NCBI GenBank assembly: GCA_043823315.1
Contig: JBDRAU010000080.1
Span: 1 to 13,053 of the forward strand
DNA from: JBDRAU01 sp043823315
Lineage (GTDB): Bacteria; Patescibacteriota; UBA1384; DTJR01
Reading direction: 5' to 3'
DNA: 13,053 nt
Shown here: positions 1 to 7,123 of the stretch, piece after piece
Position numbering within the stretch: position 1 is the stretch's first letter
How the letters are laid out: each line of letters starts with the position of its first letter
Position numbers and translations under genes: made by a program
The notes under the pieces: generated by a model
Databases searched by the model: none
The model's input: only the letters and a program-made list of their open reading frames with translations
Told to the model about the DNA's origin: nothing

Positions 1-37
1 CTAGCTCTTTTGACAATTCGCGGCCAAGGAGGTCGAT

Positions 38-922
38 ATGAAACCTGAAGATGTCTCTACACCGCTTGATCTTGCCTACTTCTGCGTGCGGGGGGCGAGC
101 GAGGGAGATAATCCGTTGCCGGAGATTCGTCGGTTTCTCAAAGGCGAAGGTGAAGAAGATCGCGAGCAGCAGGATCTAGCGCGACGTCTGGTTCAATCGG
201 CTAGAACGATCGGATTGTCGTATCCGATCGCATGTGGCTGGACGGTAGCCGAAGGGATTGTTCGCGACGAGGCAACGTGGTTTGGCATGGGTACGTTTCT
301 GCATGATGCCGGAATGCCGACCCGAGAGATGGGCGAGCTCTTTAAGGGTCAGTACAATGATCACTACAATCTCTGGCGCCAGGTGAAGTACGTCGTTTGC
401 TGGGATTGGCCCCCTCACCAAAACCCGTTTCTGCAACCGGCGGAAGATCTGCGGCCGAATGCGCCGTGGCACGCGTCGGCGATGAGCGAAAAACTATGGG
501 ATGAGACTCTGCATCCCGGCGACCCATGGCATGCCCTTTGGCTCTTGCTTAACAGCGTTCATCGGCCGGAGTCGGCCTGGCGGGCTTACGAGCGGCTTAT
601 CGCTGATGATGAGATCAAGAAGTGCGTTCTCGAAGATTTCCTTCTGCCGCCGATCGTGGCCGCGCTCTGTGCGGGACTGCTGACCGAGCCGGAAATCGCT
701 GTTTTTGGTCACGGTGAAGAACGACCCGAGGTTTGGCAAAGTATCAATGAGTTCGAGACGGTTCGCTTCGCTGCTGAGTATGCCGCTGTCGCCCTAGCAC
801 TTCCCGAACTTGGCTTTGATGATGTCGAGAGCCTGCTCGGTTATCCAGGCAAAGGCGAGCCGACCGCTTCACTTAAGACGGCTCTCGCGCACCTCAAGGA
901 TGACTGGCCGAGATTCGCTTAA
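38..922 (+). CDS. hypothetical protein, 294 aa, G+C-rich
   Basis: I do not recognise this family. The ATG at 38 is preceded by a perfect AAGGAGG Shine-Dalgarno at 26-32 with five bases of spacing, which fixes the start. The product is soluble and probably mainly helical. It has no signal peptide or membrane segment and is rich in Trp and in acidic residues. Notable pieces are the Trp/His-rich part around residues 100-180 (motifs such as DHYNLW, CWDWPPHQNP, HPGDPWHALWLLL) and an alanine-rich helix near 240-255 (AAEYAAVALALPELGFDD). No catalytic signature stands out, so I assign no function. The gene is visibly more G+C-rich than its neighbours apart from purL, suggesting transfer. It ends at a clear terminator and appears monocistronic. 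Any promoter lies mostly outside the window. Reality of the gene is well supported by the SD, length, G+C-type codon use and terminator. Confidence 0.85.
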   Translation: MKPEDVSTPLDLAYFCVRGASEGDNPLPEIRRFLKGEGEEDREQQDLARRLVQSARTIGLSYPIACGWTVAEGIVRDEATWFGMGTFLHDAGMPTREMGELFKGQYNDHYNLWRQVKYVVCWDWPPHQNPFLQPAEDLRPNAPWHASAMSEKLWDETLHPGDPWHALWLLLNSVHRPESAWRAYERLIADDEIKKCVLEDFLLPPIVAALCAGLLTEPEIAVFGHGEERPEVWQSINEFETVRFAAEYAAVALALPELGFDDVESLLGYPGKGEPTASLKTALAHLKDDWPRFA

Positions 923-967
923 CTGGTCCGGCTCACATGGGCAGCGAAATGTCAGTTGACAGATCCT

Positions 968-999
968 GGCTCTAGCAGACGATTTGCTAGAGCCTTTTT
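968..999 (+). terminator. intrinsic terminator after the 294-aa gene
   Basis: A perfect 10-bp stem (GGCTCTAGCA at 968-977 with TGCTAGAGCC at 985-994) has a 7-base loop and is followed at once by TTTTT. It lies 46 bases after the stop of the upstream gene and immediately before the convergent stop of the nuclease gene at 1002. Confidence 0.9.
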
Positions 1000-1001
1000 C
1001 G

Positions 1002-1844
1002 TTAGAGTAACTGCGCCGGGACATATTTCTTTGGGTTAGAGCTAGAAGATTCCTGGGCTGTTTTCTTATCTTTTATATTATTATTTTCGCCTTGGCTTTC
1101 CGTATTCTTGATTGCTTGTTTAAATCGGCACAGTTCGCAATCTTCAGAGGGGGCAGGGATTTTGTCTTGCATTAAACATTCCTTGGCTCCGATCAAGGCT
1201 GGCTCTACCCACGAGCTGTCGCCTTTATGTTCAATCAAATCTATATCAAATTCCAATTTTCCATCAAAAGCTTCGAGGTCTTTTTTGCCGTTGCAATAGA
1301 CAAAATAACCTAAATCGGAAACTTTAAATCCACTCTGTCTTAGAATCCACTGATAAATCTCAAGCTGGCGCTTATATGCTTGTTGCCAAAATCCGTCCAA
1401 GCTTACTTTTCCTTCTTTCGAGGTGGCCTTATAATCGACGACTACGTATTCTCCCTTTGAATTAATCCAAAGATCGTCTATCCCGCCATAAAATTCGATA
1501 TTGGTTTTTTTGTGAAGAGTGCTGATTCCTTTGAATGTATTTCGCCAAACTTCCAATTTTTCGTGCTTAACTGGTTTGGCGTCCACGCCGTATTTTTCAA
1601 GAAGCGGATGAGTAGTTTCCTTGGCGCGGTGGATGTCAAATTCTTTTTTTAGCAAATGGTCAACAGCGGAGTTCAAGGTAAAAGAGGGTATTGGCGGGGG
1701 ACCCACGCCGAGTCTCTTATCGATATAGAAACAATTGGGACATTTTACAAAAAGTTCGAGTCCCGATCGGCTCATGCGATAAGGGGCTTTGCTTTTTGGG
1801 TCAAATCTCCACGAAGCGCTGCGCGGTGGTTTATATTCAGCCAT
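1002..1844 (-). CDS. PD-(D/E)XK superfamily nuclease (Cas4/RecB-like) with four paired cysteines
   Basis: This is a RecB/Cas4-type nuclease-fold protein of 280 aa. Visible core motifs in order are AVDHLLKKEFD (residues 60-70, with the His of motif I), GGIDDLW (120-126, acidic residue of motif II), VVVDYKATSK (134-143, D137-x-K139 of motif III) and QLEIYQWIL (160-168, the Q-xxx-Y motif). Two cysteine pairs lie at either end of the fold: CPNC at 35-38 and CELC at 236-239. Cas4 and AddB hold a 4Fe-4S cluster with cysteines flanking the nuclease core, so a metal or Fe-S cluster is plausible here but inferred. The last 40 residues are Ser/Asn/Lys-rich and probably disordered. Known relatives cleave or resect DNA in repair. 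There is no CRISPR array or cas gene in the window, so a Cas role is not supported. The ATG start has no good Shine-Dalgarno, and a possible promoter (TAATAT near 1856) would give a very short leader. Confidence 0.85.
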   Translation of the reverse strand: MAEYKPPRSASWRFDPKSKAPYRMSRSGLELFVKCPNCFYIDKRLGVGPPPIPSFTLNSAVDHLLKKEFDIHRAKETTHPLLEKYGVDAKPVKHEKLEVWRNTFKGISTLHKKTNIEFYGGIDDLWINSKGEYVVVDYKATSKEGKVSLDGFWQQAYKRQLEIYQWILRQSGFKVSDLGYFVYCNGKKDLEAFDGKLEFDIDLIEHKGDSSWVEPALIGAKECLMQDKIPAPSEDCELCRFKQAIKNTESQGENNNIKDKKTAQESSSSNPKKYVPAQLL

Positions 1845-2038
1845 GTAAGTTATTTATATTAGTTAATAAAATCGTCAAGTAAAACTATCTAGTTTTTCTT
1901 CTTTTGAAATTTAAAATAGTCTTTTCTTTTATACTCTGAAATCTCTTAAATAAGTGAAAAGGAAGCGGACCAAGGAGGCGTTTCTTTTTTTCTGATCTTC
2001 CTTCACCCCGCCTTGAATCGCTACTGGCATTTCTGATG

Positions 2039-2067
2039 TTGAAATTTCTCACATTTCCTATGATACT
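2039..2067 (+). promoter_or_regulatory. candidate sigma70-type promoter for the YbhB/PEBP gene
   Basis: TTGAAA at 2039-2044 is followed after 17 bases by GATACT at 2062-2067, giving a start near 2074 and a leader of about 20 bases. It falls inside the longer possible reading frame that begins at 2036, which favours the internal ATG at 2096 as the true start. The rest of 1845-2095 shows only AT-rich DNA and a loose inverted repeat (AAGGAAG at 1959-1965 with CTTCCTT at 1997-2003). Confidence 0.45.
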
Positions 2068-2095
2068 AGAAACAAAGCATAACGAAAGGTCTAAT

Positions 2096-2536
2096 ATGCA
2101 AATTTATTCAAAGGATTTTAGCTCGGGGGGAAAGATCTCGAAAGAGTTTACCTGTGATGGAGAAGACAAGATGCCGTCCTTGGAGGTGTCCGGTGTTCCG
2201 GAGGCGGCGAAAAGCCTGGTTTTAATAATCGATGATCCTGATGCGCCAAACGGAGTTTGGACGCATTTTATAGCTTGGAATATTTTGATTCCATCGGATG
2301 AAGGTAATTTTGAAATTTCTAATTTTCCGCAAATGGGAAAAACTTCGGATGGCTCGGTCGGCTATCACGGACCTTGTCCGCCGAGCGGAACTCATCGCTA
2401 CTTTTTTCGTATATTTGCCCTCGACGTTTTACTTTCCTTGCCAAACGGCTCCTCGCGTCAGGATCTCGATCGAGCCACGCAGGGTCATATTTTAGAAAAA
2501 GCAGAAATATTCGGTGCTTATGCGAGAGATAAATGA
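2096..2536 (+). CDS. YbhB/YbcL family Raf kinase inhibitor-like protein (PEBP fold)
   Basis: The 146-aa product matches the bacterial phosphatidylethanolamine-binding protein family in length and motifs. Visible are DDPDAP (residues 46-51), WTH (55-57), and the hallmark block from YHGPCPPSGTH (90-100) through RYFFRIFALD (101-110), which together form the anion/ligand pocket. The N-terminus FTCDGEDKMPSLE corresponds to the family's 'CDGxxxSPxL' stretch. Bacterial members are small cytosolic proteins whose ligand is mostly unknown. Eukaryotic relatives bind phospholipids and kinases, so the 'Raf kinase inhibitor' name should not be read as a function here. I chose ATG 2096 because a GAAAGG Shine-Dalgarno lies at 2084-2089, because known relatives start at this point, and because 20 extra residues from 2036 would overlap the promoter. 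The gene stands alone and converges on purL. Confidence 0.93.
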   Translation: MQIYSKDFSSGGKISKEFTCDGEDKMPSLEVSGVPEAAKSLVLIIDDPDAPNGVWTHFIAWNILIPSDEGNFEISNFPQMGKTSDGSVGYHGPCPPSGTHRYFFRIFALDVLLSLPNGSSRQDLDRATQGHILEKAEIFGAYARDK

Positions 2537-2569
2537 AAAAAGGGGCAACGGCTCAGTGAGCCGTTGCCC
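2535..2569 (-). terminator. intrinsic terminator of the purL-like gene
   Basis: On the minus strand a G+C-rich hairpin (GGGCAACGGCT with AGCCGTTGCCC, 2543-2569) is followed by TTTTTT (2536-2541). It lies 19 bases past the stop of purL. The U-tract is on the minus-strand side only, so it is oriented for purL, although the hairpin could also slow transcription from the convergent YbhB gene. The core palindrome AACGGCTCA/TGAGCCGTT recurs at 6850-6871. Confidence 0.88.
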
Positions 2570-2587
2570 TCTCGGGTGTAGCACGTT

Positions 2588-5500
2588 CTAGCGATGCTCC
2601 ATGCACCACTTGTACGGGTCAACTACCATGTTGATCAAGGCGGACCAATCAACGTCGAGGCCGCATTCCGCCTCGTACTCGTTCATCTCCTGGGAGACGT
2701 ACTGGTAGCGTGAGTTGTACATCAGGCGTTCCATATGCGGCATGGAGGCCAGATGGCGTCCGGTCGGGTCGGTAACGGCGCCGATGTCCGAACCGCTTGG
2801 CGAGTAGGGCAGGGCCTTTGAGTGTCGGCCGAGATGGTCAACATACGAGAAGACCACCAAGTTACGATCTCGCACTTCCTGCTCGACTTCGGCCGAAGCA
2901 TTGAACTTGCCTTCGCCGTTGGCAACCACGATGGGCAGTATTGAGCCAATTAGGCTCTTAGTGAAGACGCAGGGGCTGTCTTCGACCTTGACCGTGACCC
3001 ATTGGTGGTTGAACCGACCGAGGCCGATCTGGGTAAAGAGCGGTCGCGCTCGCGAGCCGGCAAGCTCGGGCAGGGGAGCAATCCCCATTCTAAGTGACCA
3101 CTGTGCGTGATTGCAGAACCCGACTGAGAGCGTATCGTCGCGCGCTAGGAAGCGTTCGAAGACACTTTTGACGATCGGGTTGCGGGTGGCGCGTAGGTAC
3201 ATACCCACTGCCGACCCGAGCGCATCGTTGTCGGACCAGCCGCCAGGGCCGAGGAATACTTGTACGTCGTCGAGTGTCTCCTGGCCTAGCAGGAAGTCGT
3301 TGAAATGAGCCTCGCGAACATTGAAGCCCACATACTTGAAGGCCTCTTCCAACTCCACATGTCCGTTGGTGCCGCGGTAGCGAAGGCAGAGGGCTTTCGG
3401 CTTGTGCCTTGCTCGCGGATTTGGCAGTACCAGCGGAGCGGCGGTGATCCGGTGGAGTGGCTCGCGGCGAACGCGCGTGTTGCGTCGTTCCTTGCCGGCT
3501 TCGTCCTTGTCCACCAGTAAGCGCCGGATCTGGAAAGAGGTCATCTCCCAGTCTTGGCGCAACTGGCCGGTATCACGGCTCATGACACTCTCGCCGTTGT
3601 GGCCGAACTTGACCGAGTCAATCGTGTCGGTGGTGCCGAGCAGATTGAACGGAATGTCAGCATTCTCCAGGGTGTTGCCTGCCTCGAGTAGGTTGTCATC
3701 GGGGCATTCGAGGACCAGGCCGAGTTCTTCAGCGAAGTACTCTTTCTGGTAGCTGTGATCGCTTTCGATTTCGACATGGGCGCCGCAACCGCCGGCGATA
3801 CACATCTTAGTGATCGTGGCGGCGAGGCCGCCTTGGCCGATCTCGAGGCCGGAAACTACCAGGCCTTGGTCGATCAGGCTCTTGATGACGGGGAAGCTGC
3901 GGCGCACAAGGACTGGGTCGTCGAGTTGGGGCGATTCGTCACCGAGCTGCCCATGAGCGAGAGCGAAGCTCGAGCCGCCGAGTCGCCGCTCGCCGCGGGC
4001 GAAGTCAATGTGGATCAGGCTGCTTCGGCCAGGCTGCCTGATGTCAGCGGTCAGGTGATCGTTGTAGTTGTCCACGAGGCAGCTTGATGAGAAGACGACT
4101 GTCTCGATGGATTTGACCAGCAGATCGTTGACCCATGTGGCCATCGAGCTGGAGTCCTTGCCACCGATAATAGCCATGGCCAGCTTGATCAGGAAGTCCC
4201 TGACGGCTTGAGTGGCCTGATAGAGCAGAGCAACCTCGCCATCGGGCGGCTTGATGTTAGCCGGCCACATCCAGTTACAGAGCACCTTGACCTTCTCGGT
4301 CGAGTCTACTCCGGCAAGCTGGAGCCTGGTCAACAGCCGCCCAACCGACAAGCCAACGCCACCGACTACGTCGAGACAGGTGGCGAAAGGTGCGGTGCCG
4401 ATGGCTGTAGCCTGACCGGTCTTGCAGGATGGGTGGTTGGACAGTGCAATGATGGAGAAGTTCGAGATCGGAGTGTTGTAGGCTCCGCAGTACGGTCCCT
4501 TTACGACATAGCCACCGACTGTCTGGTCGACGAGCCGGAGGAACCATTCAACCGAAGCCACTTCACTGCGACGGAGGACTCGACTGAGTGCGTGATACAT
4601 CCCGCGGTCTTCGATAGCGATCGGCAGACCGATGATCTCGGGTGTCTCGTCCTCGATCTCGAATTCACCGGCCTTACTCAGTAGATCCTTCATGAGGATC
4701 TCGAAGATGGCTTGGGATTTCTTCTCCTTAACCTCTTCGTCGTTCTTCTCATGGAAGACCTTGAGCATGCCGTCGCCGGTGATGTAACCGATGATGTCCA
4801 CATTGCAGTTCTCGCGGGCGCAGATTCCCAGGAAGGCATCCGCATCATCCGGATGGATGAGCAGACCCTGGCTTTCCTGCCACTCGGCGACATAAACCTT
4901 GACGTCGCCCATGGCCGGATCGTCCACGGTTACTGATCTGAGGAAGACGCGTCCGCCAGCAAAGCCGATCAGTTCGTTGGTCATGTTGCCGAGGCCGCCG
5001 GCGCCTTGGTCATGGATGGTCTGGATAAAGGACCGCAGACCCATCTGACAGCAGACCTTGACGACTTCGTAGAAGGCGCGTTCCTCGATTGGGTTGCCGC
5101 GTTGGACTGCGTTCTTGTCGAATTGGGCGGTGTTGGTTCCAGTAGAGCTGGATGAGCCCGAACCGCCACAGAAGCCAACATCCCGAGCGCCACCGCCGAT
5201 GCGGACGATGAGCCAGCCCTTCTTGGGCTTGCGCTTGCGCTTGTGCTCGTTGCGGATGTTGCCTGCGCCCAGACCGTAACAGACTGGTTTCAGGGACTCG
5301 ATCCGCTCCTTGACCACTTTGCCAGCCTTTCTGACCATGCGCCAAATCGCGCCCGAGTACATCTCGAAGATGGTCAGCGGCTTGCCGAAGGCGTTGGCAT
5401 AGTCCACCCAGCCCTTAGTGCCTTCCACCAGGATCTGTATAGGCGATGCTTTGCCCTCGGGCAATGAGTAGTCCTGTCCTCGGATGATCTCGCCGGGTAT

Positions 5501-6559
5501 TCGGTAGCCGTTGGCGAACCTCAGTGATCCGAGGATTGTCAGGCAGGCGGCATGGGTGATGTCCGAGCCGCGTCCAGCACCGAGCTGATCACGAATTTCT
5601 CCGCCTAGTTCAGTTGTCCGGCCCTGGTAAGGGCCGACCTGGCTGGGGTAGTTGTGCGTCTCAGCCGAGAAGAGCAGGTGGAGGATGACATCAACGACGA
5701 TCAACTTGGAAGGCTTGCCCGGGTACTTCGGTTGGAGCTGTCTGACACGTGCGCCGCGAACGGCGCTGGCGTTGTCGTTCAAAACGATCTCAGTGTTGTC
5801 GGCGGCGGTCCCCTTGAGGGTGTCGTAGGGAGCCTTGAGGCTGTCAATGAGATAACCCTCAACCAGCACGCCGTCAATGACGAACTTCGTCAGCATGAAC
5901 AAGATGTGCCAACAGTGATCGGACCACATCTGGCTCATATTGAACAGGGCGAGGTTGGTGGGGTTCTTGCCGTAGGCGAGGAAGATTGTCATGATGGCGT
6001 TGATCTGTTCCTCGCGGAAGCCAAGCGAGTTTCGCTTGCAGAACCGCACTAAGTTGCGCCGGCCATTTTCTCCGTCAATCTTGATGAACTTGATGCGGGG
6101 AGGGCGGCGCCTGATCTGGTAGGCCATCGGTAGAGCTTCGTGGATTCGCTCGACGCGATCGTCGTACTTCAGCGTCTTGATGAAGTTCTCGCGGCTCATG
6201 CCTGTCGGGATGGGGTAGTGGTGAAATTGTTCAATCCGAGTGACCTGTTCGAAGCCAATCTGATGAGCGATTTGCACCGCCGCAGAGGAAAGCGGCGTGT
6301 CGGGGAAGTCAAGGCGTGGCCCAACAATGACGACGCTGTTGTCATCAAGGCAGGGTATGCCAGTGACCTCGTGGCTCGGGAGGTATTCGAAGGCCTCCCT
6401 AAAACCGTTGGCGAAAGCGGCAATGTCGTTGGGCAGCATCTGTCCGCTGGTCTCAACGCCAAAAGCACTCTCGCGTCCGTCTGGTTCAATGCGATAGAAC
6501 CAGACGATTTGCTTGCCCAGGCGCAAATTGCGTCTAGGCTGTTGTCTAGGCGCGCCCAT
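2588..6559 (-). CDS. purL: large-type phosphoribosylformylglycinamidine synthase (PurL/FGAR-AT), divergent
   Basis: PurL converts FGAR, glutamine and ATP to FGAM in step four of purine synthesis. At 1323 aa this is the single-chain large form (E. coli about 1295 aa) with the full domain order. An N-terminal domain covers roughly 1-160 and a linker follows. First synthase half: SDHCWH (213-218), ETHNYP (300-305), GGEIRD (319-324), HDQGAGGLGN (516-525). Second half: GGKDSSSM (799-806). The C-terminal glutamine amidotransferase domain (about 1053-1323) keeps a possible triad of C1149, H1275 and E1277. Several normally invariant positions differ: SEHCRH is SDHCWH, ETHNHP is ETHNYP, and GVCNGCQ is GFCNHAQ. 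It is thus an intact but unusual member whose activity is unproven. The ATG has an AAGGAG Shine-Dalgarno nine bases upstream. The gene is much more G+C-rich than its surroundings, and no other purine gene is present, suggesting transfer. Confidence 0.9.
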   Translation of the reverse strand: MGAPRQQPRRNLRLGKQIVWFYRIEPDGRESAFGVETSGQMLPNDIAAFANGFREAFEYLPSHEVTGIPCLDDNSVVIVGPRLDFPDTPLSSAAVQIAHQIGFEQVTRIEQFHHYPIPTGMSRENFIKTLKYDDRVERIHEALPMAYQIRRRPPRIKFIKIDGENGRRNLVRFCKRNSLGFREEQINAIMTIFLAYGKNPTNLALFNMSQMWSDHCWHILFMLTKFVIDGVLVEGYLIDSLKAPYDTLKGTAADNTEIVLNDNASAVRGARVRQLQPKYPGKPSKLIVVDVILHLLFSAETHNYPSQVGPYQGRTTELGGEIRDQLGAGRGSDITHAACLTILGSLRFANGYRIPGEIIRGQDYSLPEGKASPIQILVEGTKGWVDYANAFGKPLTIFEMYSGAIWRMVRKAGKVVKERIESLKPVCYGLGAGNIRNEHKRKRKPKKGWLIVRIGGGARDVGFCGGSGSSSSTGTNTAQFDKNAVQRGNPIEERAFYEVVKVCCQMGLRSFIQTIHDQGAGGLGNMTNELIGFAGGRVFLRSVTVDDPAMGDVKVYVAEWQESQGLLIHPDDADAFLGICARENCNVDIIGYITGDGMLKVFHEKNDEEVKEKKSQAIFEILMKDLLSKAGEFEIEDETPEIIGLPIAIEDRGMYHALSRVLRRSEVASVEWFLRLVDQTVGGYVVKGPYCGAYNTPISNFSIIALSNHPSCKTGQATAIGTAPFATCLDVVGGVGLSVGRLLTRLQLAGVDSTEKVKVLCNWMWPANIKPPDGEVALLYQATQAVRDFLIKLAMAIIGGKDSSSMATWVNDLLVKSIETVVFSSSCLVDNYNDHLTADIRQPGRSSLIHIDFARGERRLGGSSFALAHGQLGDESPQLDDPVLVRRSFPVIKSLIDQGLVVSGLEIGQGGLAATITKMCIAGGCGAHVEIESDHSYQKEYFAEELGLVLECPDDNLLEAGNTLENADIPFNLLGTTDTIDSVKFGHNGESVMSRDTGQLRQDWEMTSFQIRRLLVDKDEAGKERRNTRVRREPLHRITAAPLVLPNPRARHKPKALCLRYRGTNGHVELEEAFKYVGFNVREAHFNDFLLGQETLDDVQVFLGPGGWSDNDALGSAVGMYLRATRNPIVKSVFERFLARDDTLSVGFCNHAQWSLRMGIAPLPELAGSRARPLFTQIGLGRFNHQWVTVKVEDSPCVFTKSLIGSILPIVVANGEGKFNASAEVEQEVRDRNLVVFSYVDHLGRHSKALPYSPSGSDIGAVTDPTGRHLASMPHMERLMYNSRYQYVSQEMNEYEAECGLDVDWSALINMVVDPYKWCMEHR

Positions 6560-6570
6560 TCGTCCACACT

Positions 6571-6601
6571 CCTTGTTATCAAGGATCGGTTTAACCCGAT
6601 C
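6571..6601 (-). promoter_or_regulatory. purL leader hairpins, one covering the Shine-Dalgarno
   Basis: In the purL 5' leader (minus strand) two hairpins abut. GATCGG/CCGATC (6596-6601 with 6584-6589) is followed by CCTTG-ATAA-CAAGG (6580-6584 with 6571-6575). The second includes the AAGG of the AAGGAG Shine-Dalgarno at 6569-6574, so folding would partly hide the ribosome binding site. It does not match the purine riboswitch core. A regulatory role is inferred. Confidence 0.4.
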
Positions 6602-6631
6602 TAGTAGAAACTTCGGATCATACTCACCAGC

Positions 6632-6660
6632 ATAGTAAATAAAAAGAACATAAAGTACAA
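6632..6660 (-). promoter_or_regulatory. candidate promoter of purL
   Basis: Read on the minus strand, TTGTAC (6660-6655) and TACTAT (6637-6632) are 17 bases apart. This predicts a start near 6625 and a leader of about 65 bases that contains the hairpins at 6571-6601. The surrounding DNA is AT-rich. Confidence 0.5.
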
Positions 6661-6730
6661 GTTTTCAAACGACGCTCGTCATAAAATATAATATAGGCTT
6701 AGTATGCTCGTCCGAAGGACGGAGGATGGG

Positions 6731-6745
6731 GGATGCTTCACTTTT
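6731..6745 (+). repeat. short repeat, outer left copy
   Basis: GGATGCTTCACTTTT recurs with one change at 8183-8197 (GAATGCTTCACTTTT). It resembles the start of the longer repeat at 6761 (GGGGACGCTACACTTTT) and looks like a truncated member of the same family. Together with the copy at 8183 it brackets the longer repeat pair and the two genes between. Confidence 0.6.
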
Positions 6746-6760
6746 GTCCAAGTCCGGAAT

Positions 6761-6880
6761 AGGGGACGCTACACTTTTACCCGAGTAATTAGCGATAAGC
6801 ACTCCAGTGTCGGTTGCAAGAAGTAATTTGTATCATTCGGTAAACCCTGAACGGCTCACCCTTGAGCCGTTGACCAAACC
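6761..6880 (+). repeat. long direct repeat, left copy, with a hairpin at its right end
   Basis: The stretch from AGGGGACGCTACACTTTTA to CCTGAACG (6761-6853) is repeated in the same orientation at 7960-8051. The identity is strong in blocks, for example 20 identical bases within the GCAAGAAGTAATTTGTATCATT region. The left copy continues into a perfect hairpin, AACGGCTCA-CCCT-TGAGCCGTT (6850-6871), whose right arm is also found in the right copy at 8105-8113. No reading frame is evident. I infer a mobile-element end or a REP-like family. Confidence 0.8.
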
Positions 6881-6912
6881 TCTTGACGTGTTTGGTTTTT
6901 GTTTGGTATAGT
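6873..6912 (+). promoter_or_regulatory. promoter of the zinc-ribbon/Bro-N pair with overlapping operator-like half-sites
   Basis: TTGACG (6883-6888) and TATAGT (6907-6912) are 18 bases apart, with an extended -10 TGG just before the second box. Transcription would start near 6919. Three copies of one heptamer sit on the promoter: ACCAAAC (6873-6879, inverted), GTTTGGT (6890-6896) and GTTTGGT (6901-6907), the last two 11 bases apart, about one helical turn. The inverted pair could also fold as a weak terminator because TTTT follows. A regulator binding here is inferred. Confidence 0.65.
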
Positions 6913-6944
6913 TGTGTCAAATGGATTGATCTAAAGGAGACAAT

Positions 6945-7088
6945 ATGGATACGAAAAAAGAGACAGAGTCAGACAATAAGGAGGACGAACATAAATGCCC
7001 TAATTGTGGTAAGTACAAGTTGGACTACAGAGAAGAATGTCCGCATTGCAATTATATTGATAAGAAGGCTGAAGGAACTAAGAAATAA
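6945..7088 (+). CDS. 47-aa zinc-ribbon protein
   Basis: This short gene starts at ATG 6945 with an AAAGGAGA Shine-Dalgarno five bases upstream and a good promoter (6883-6912). The product has a charged, Lys/Glu/Asp-rich N-terminus (residues 1-17), then CPNCG (18-22) and CPHCN (32-36). The two CxxC knuckles are separated by ten residues, as in small rubredoxin-like zinc ribbons, and a lysine-rich tail follows. It is too small for catalysis. Such proteins usually bind a metal and a nucleic acid or protein partner, but the partner is not known here. The Bro-N gene starts 35 bases after its stop with no terminator between, so the two are probably co-transcribed. Both lie between direct repeats. 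I do not know a named family for it. Confidence 0.8.
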   Translation: MDTKKETESDNKEDEHKCPNCGKYKLDYREECPHCNYIDKKAEGTKK

Positions 7089-7123
7089 AAAAAATTTAAA
7101 GAACTTAAATATTGGGGGCTAAT

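Noticed and set aside
10..15. TTGACA upstream of the first gene
   Set aside because: A -10 box at the right distance would overlap the start codon, so it cannot be this gene's promoter.
1972..1978. Orphan AAGGAGG sequence
   Set aside because: No start codon lies at a suitable distance and no frame follows, so it does not mark a gene.
2036..2095. Upstream ATG that would add 20 residues to the YbhB protein
   Set aside because: The extra residues are not part of the family, there is no Shine-Dalgarno, and the segment contains the likely promoter. ATG 2096 has a ribosome binding site.
4208..4684. Long plus-strand frames opposite purL (also 5654-6052, 6140-6604, 3755-4087)
   Set aside because: They lie wholly inside a convincing 1323-codon gene on the other strand, and their products show no family motifs. 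G+C-rich coding DNA often leaves its antisense frames open.
7112..7123. TTG start for the Bro-N gene
   Set aside because: It would overlap the GGGGG Shine-Dalgarno that serves ATG 7124, and relatives begin at the later position.
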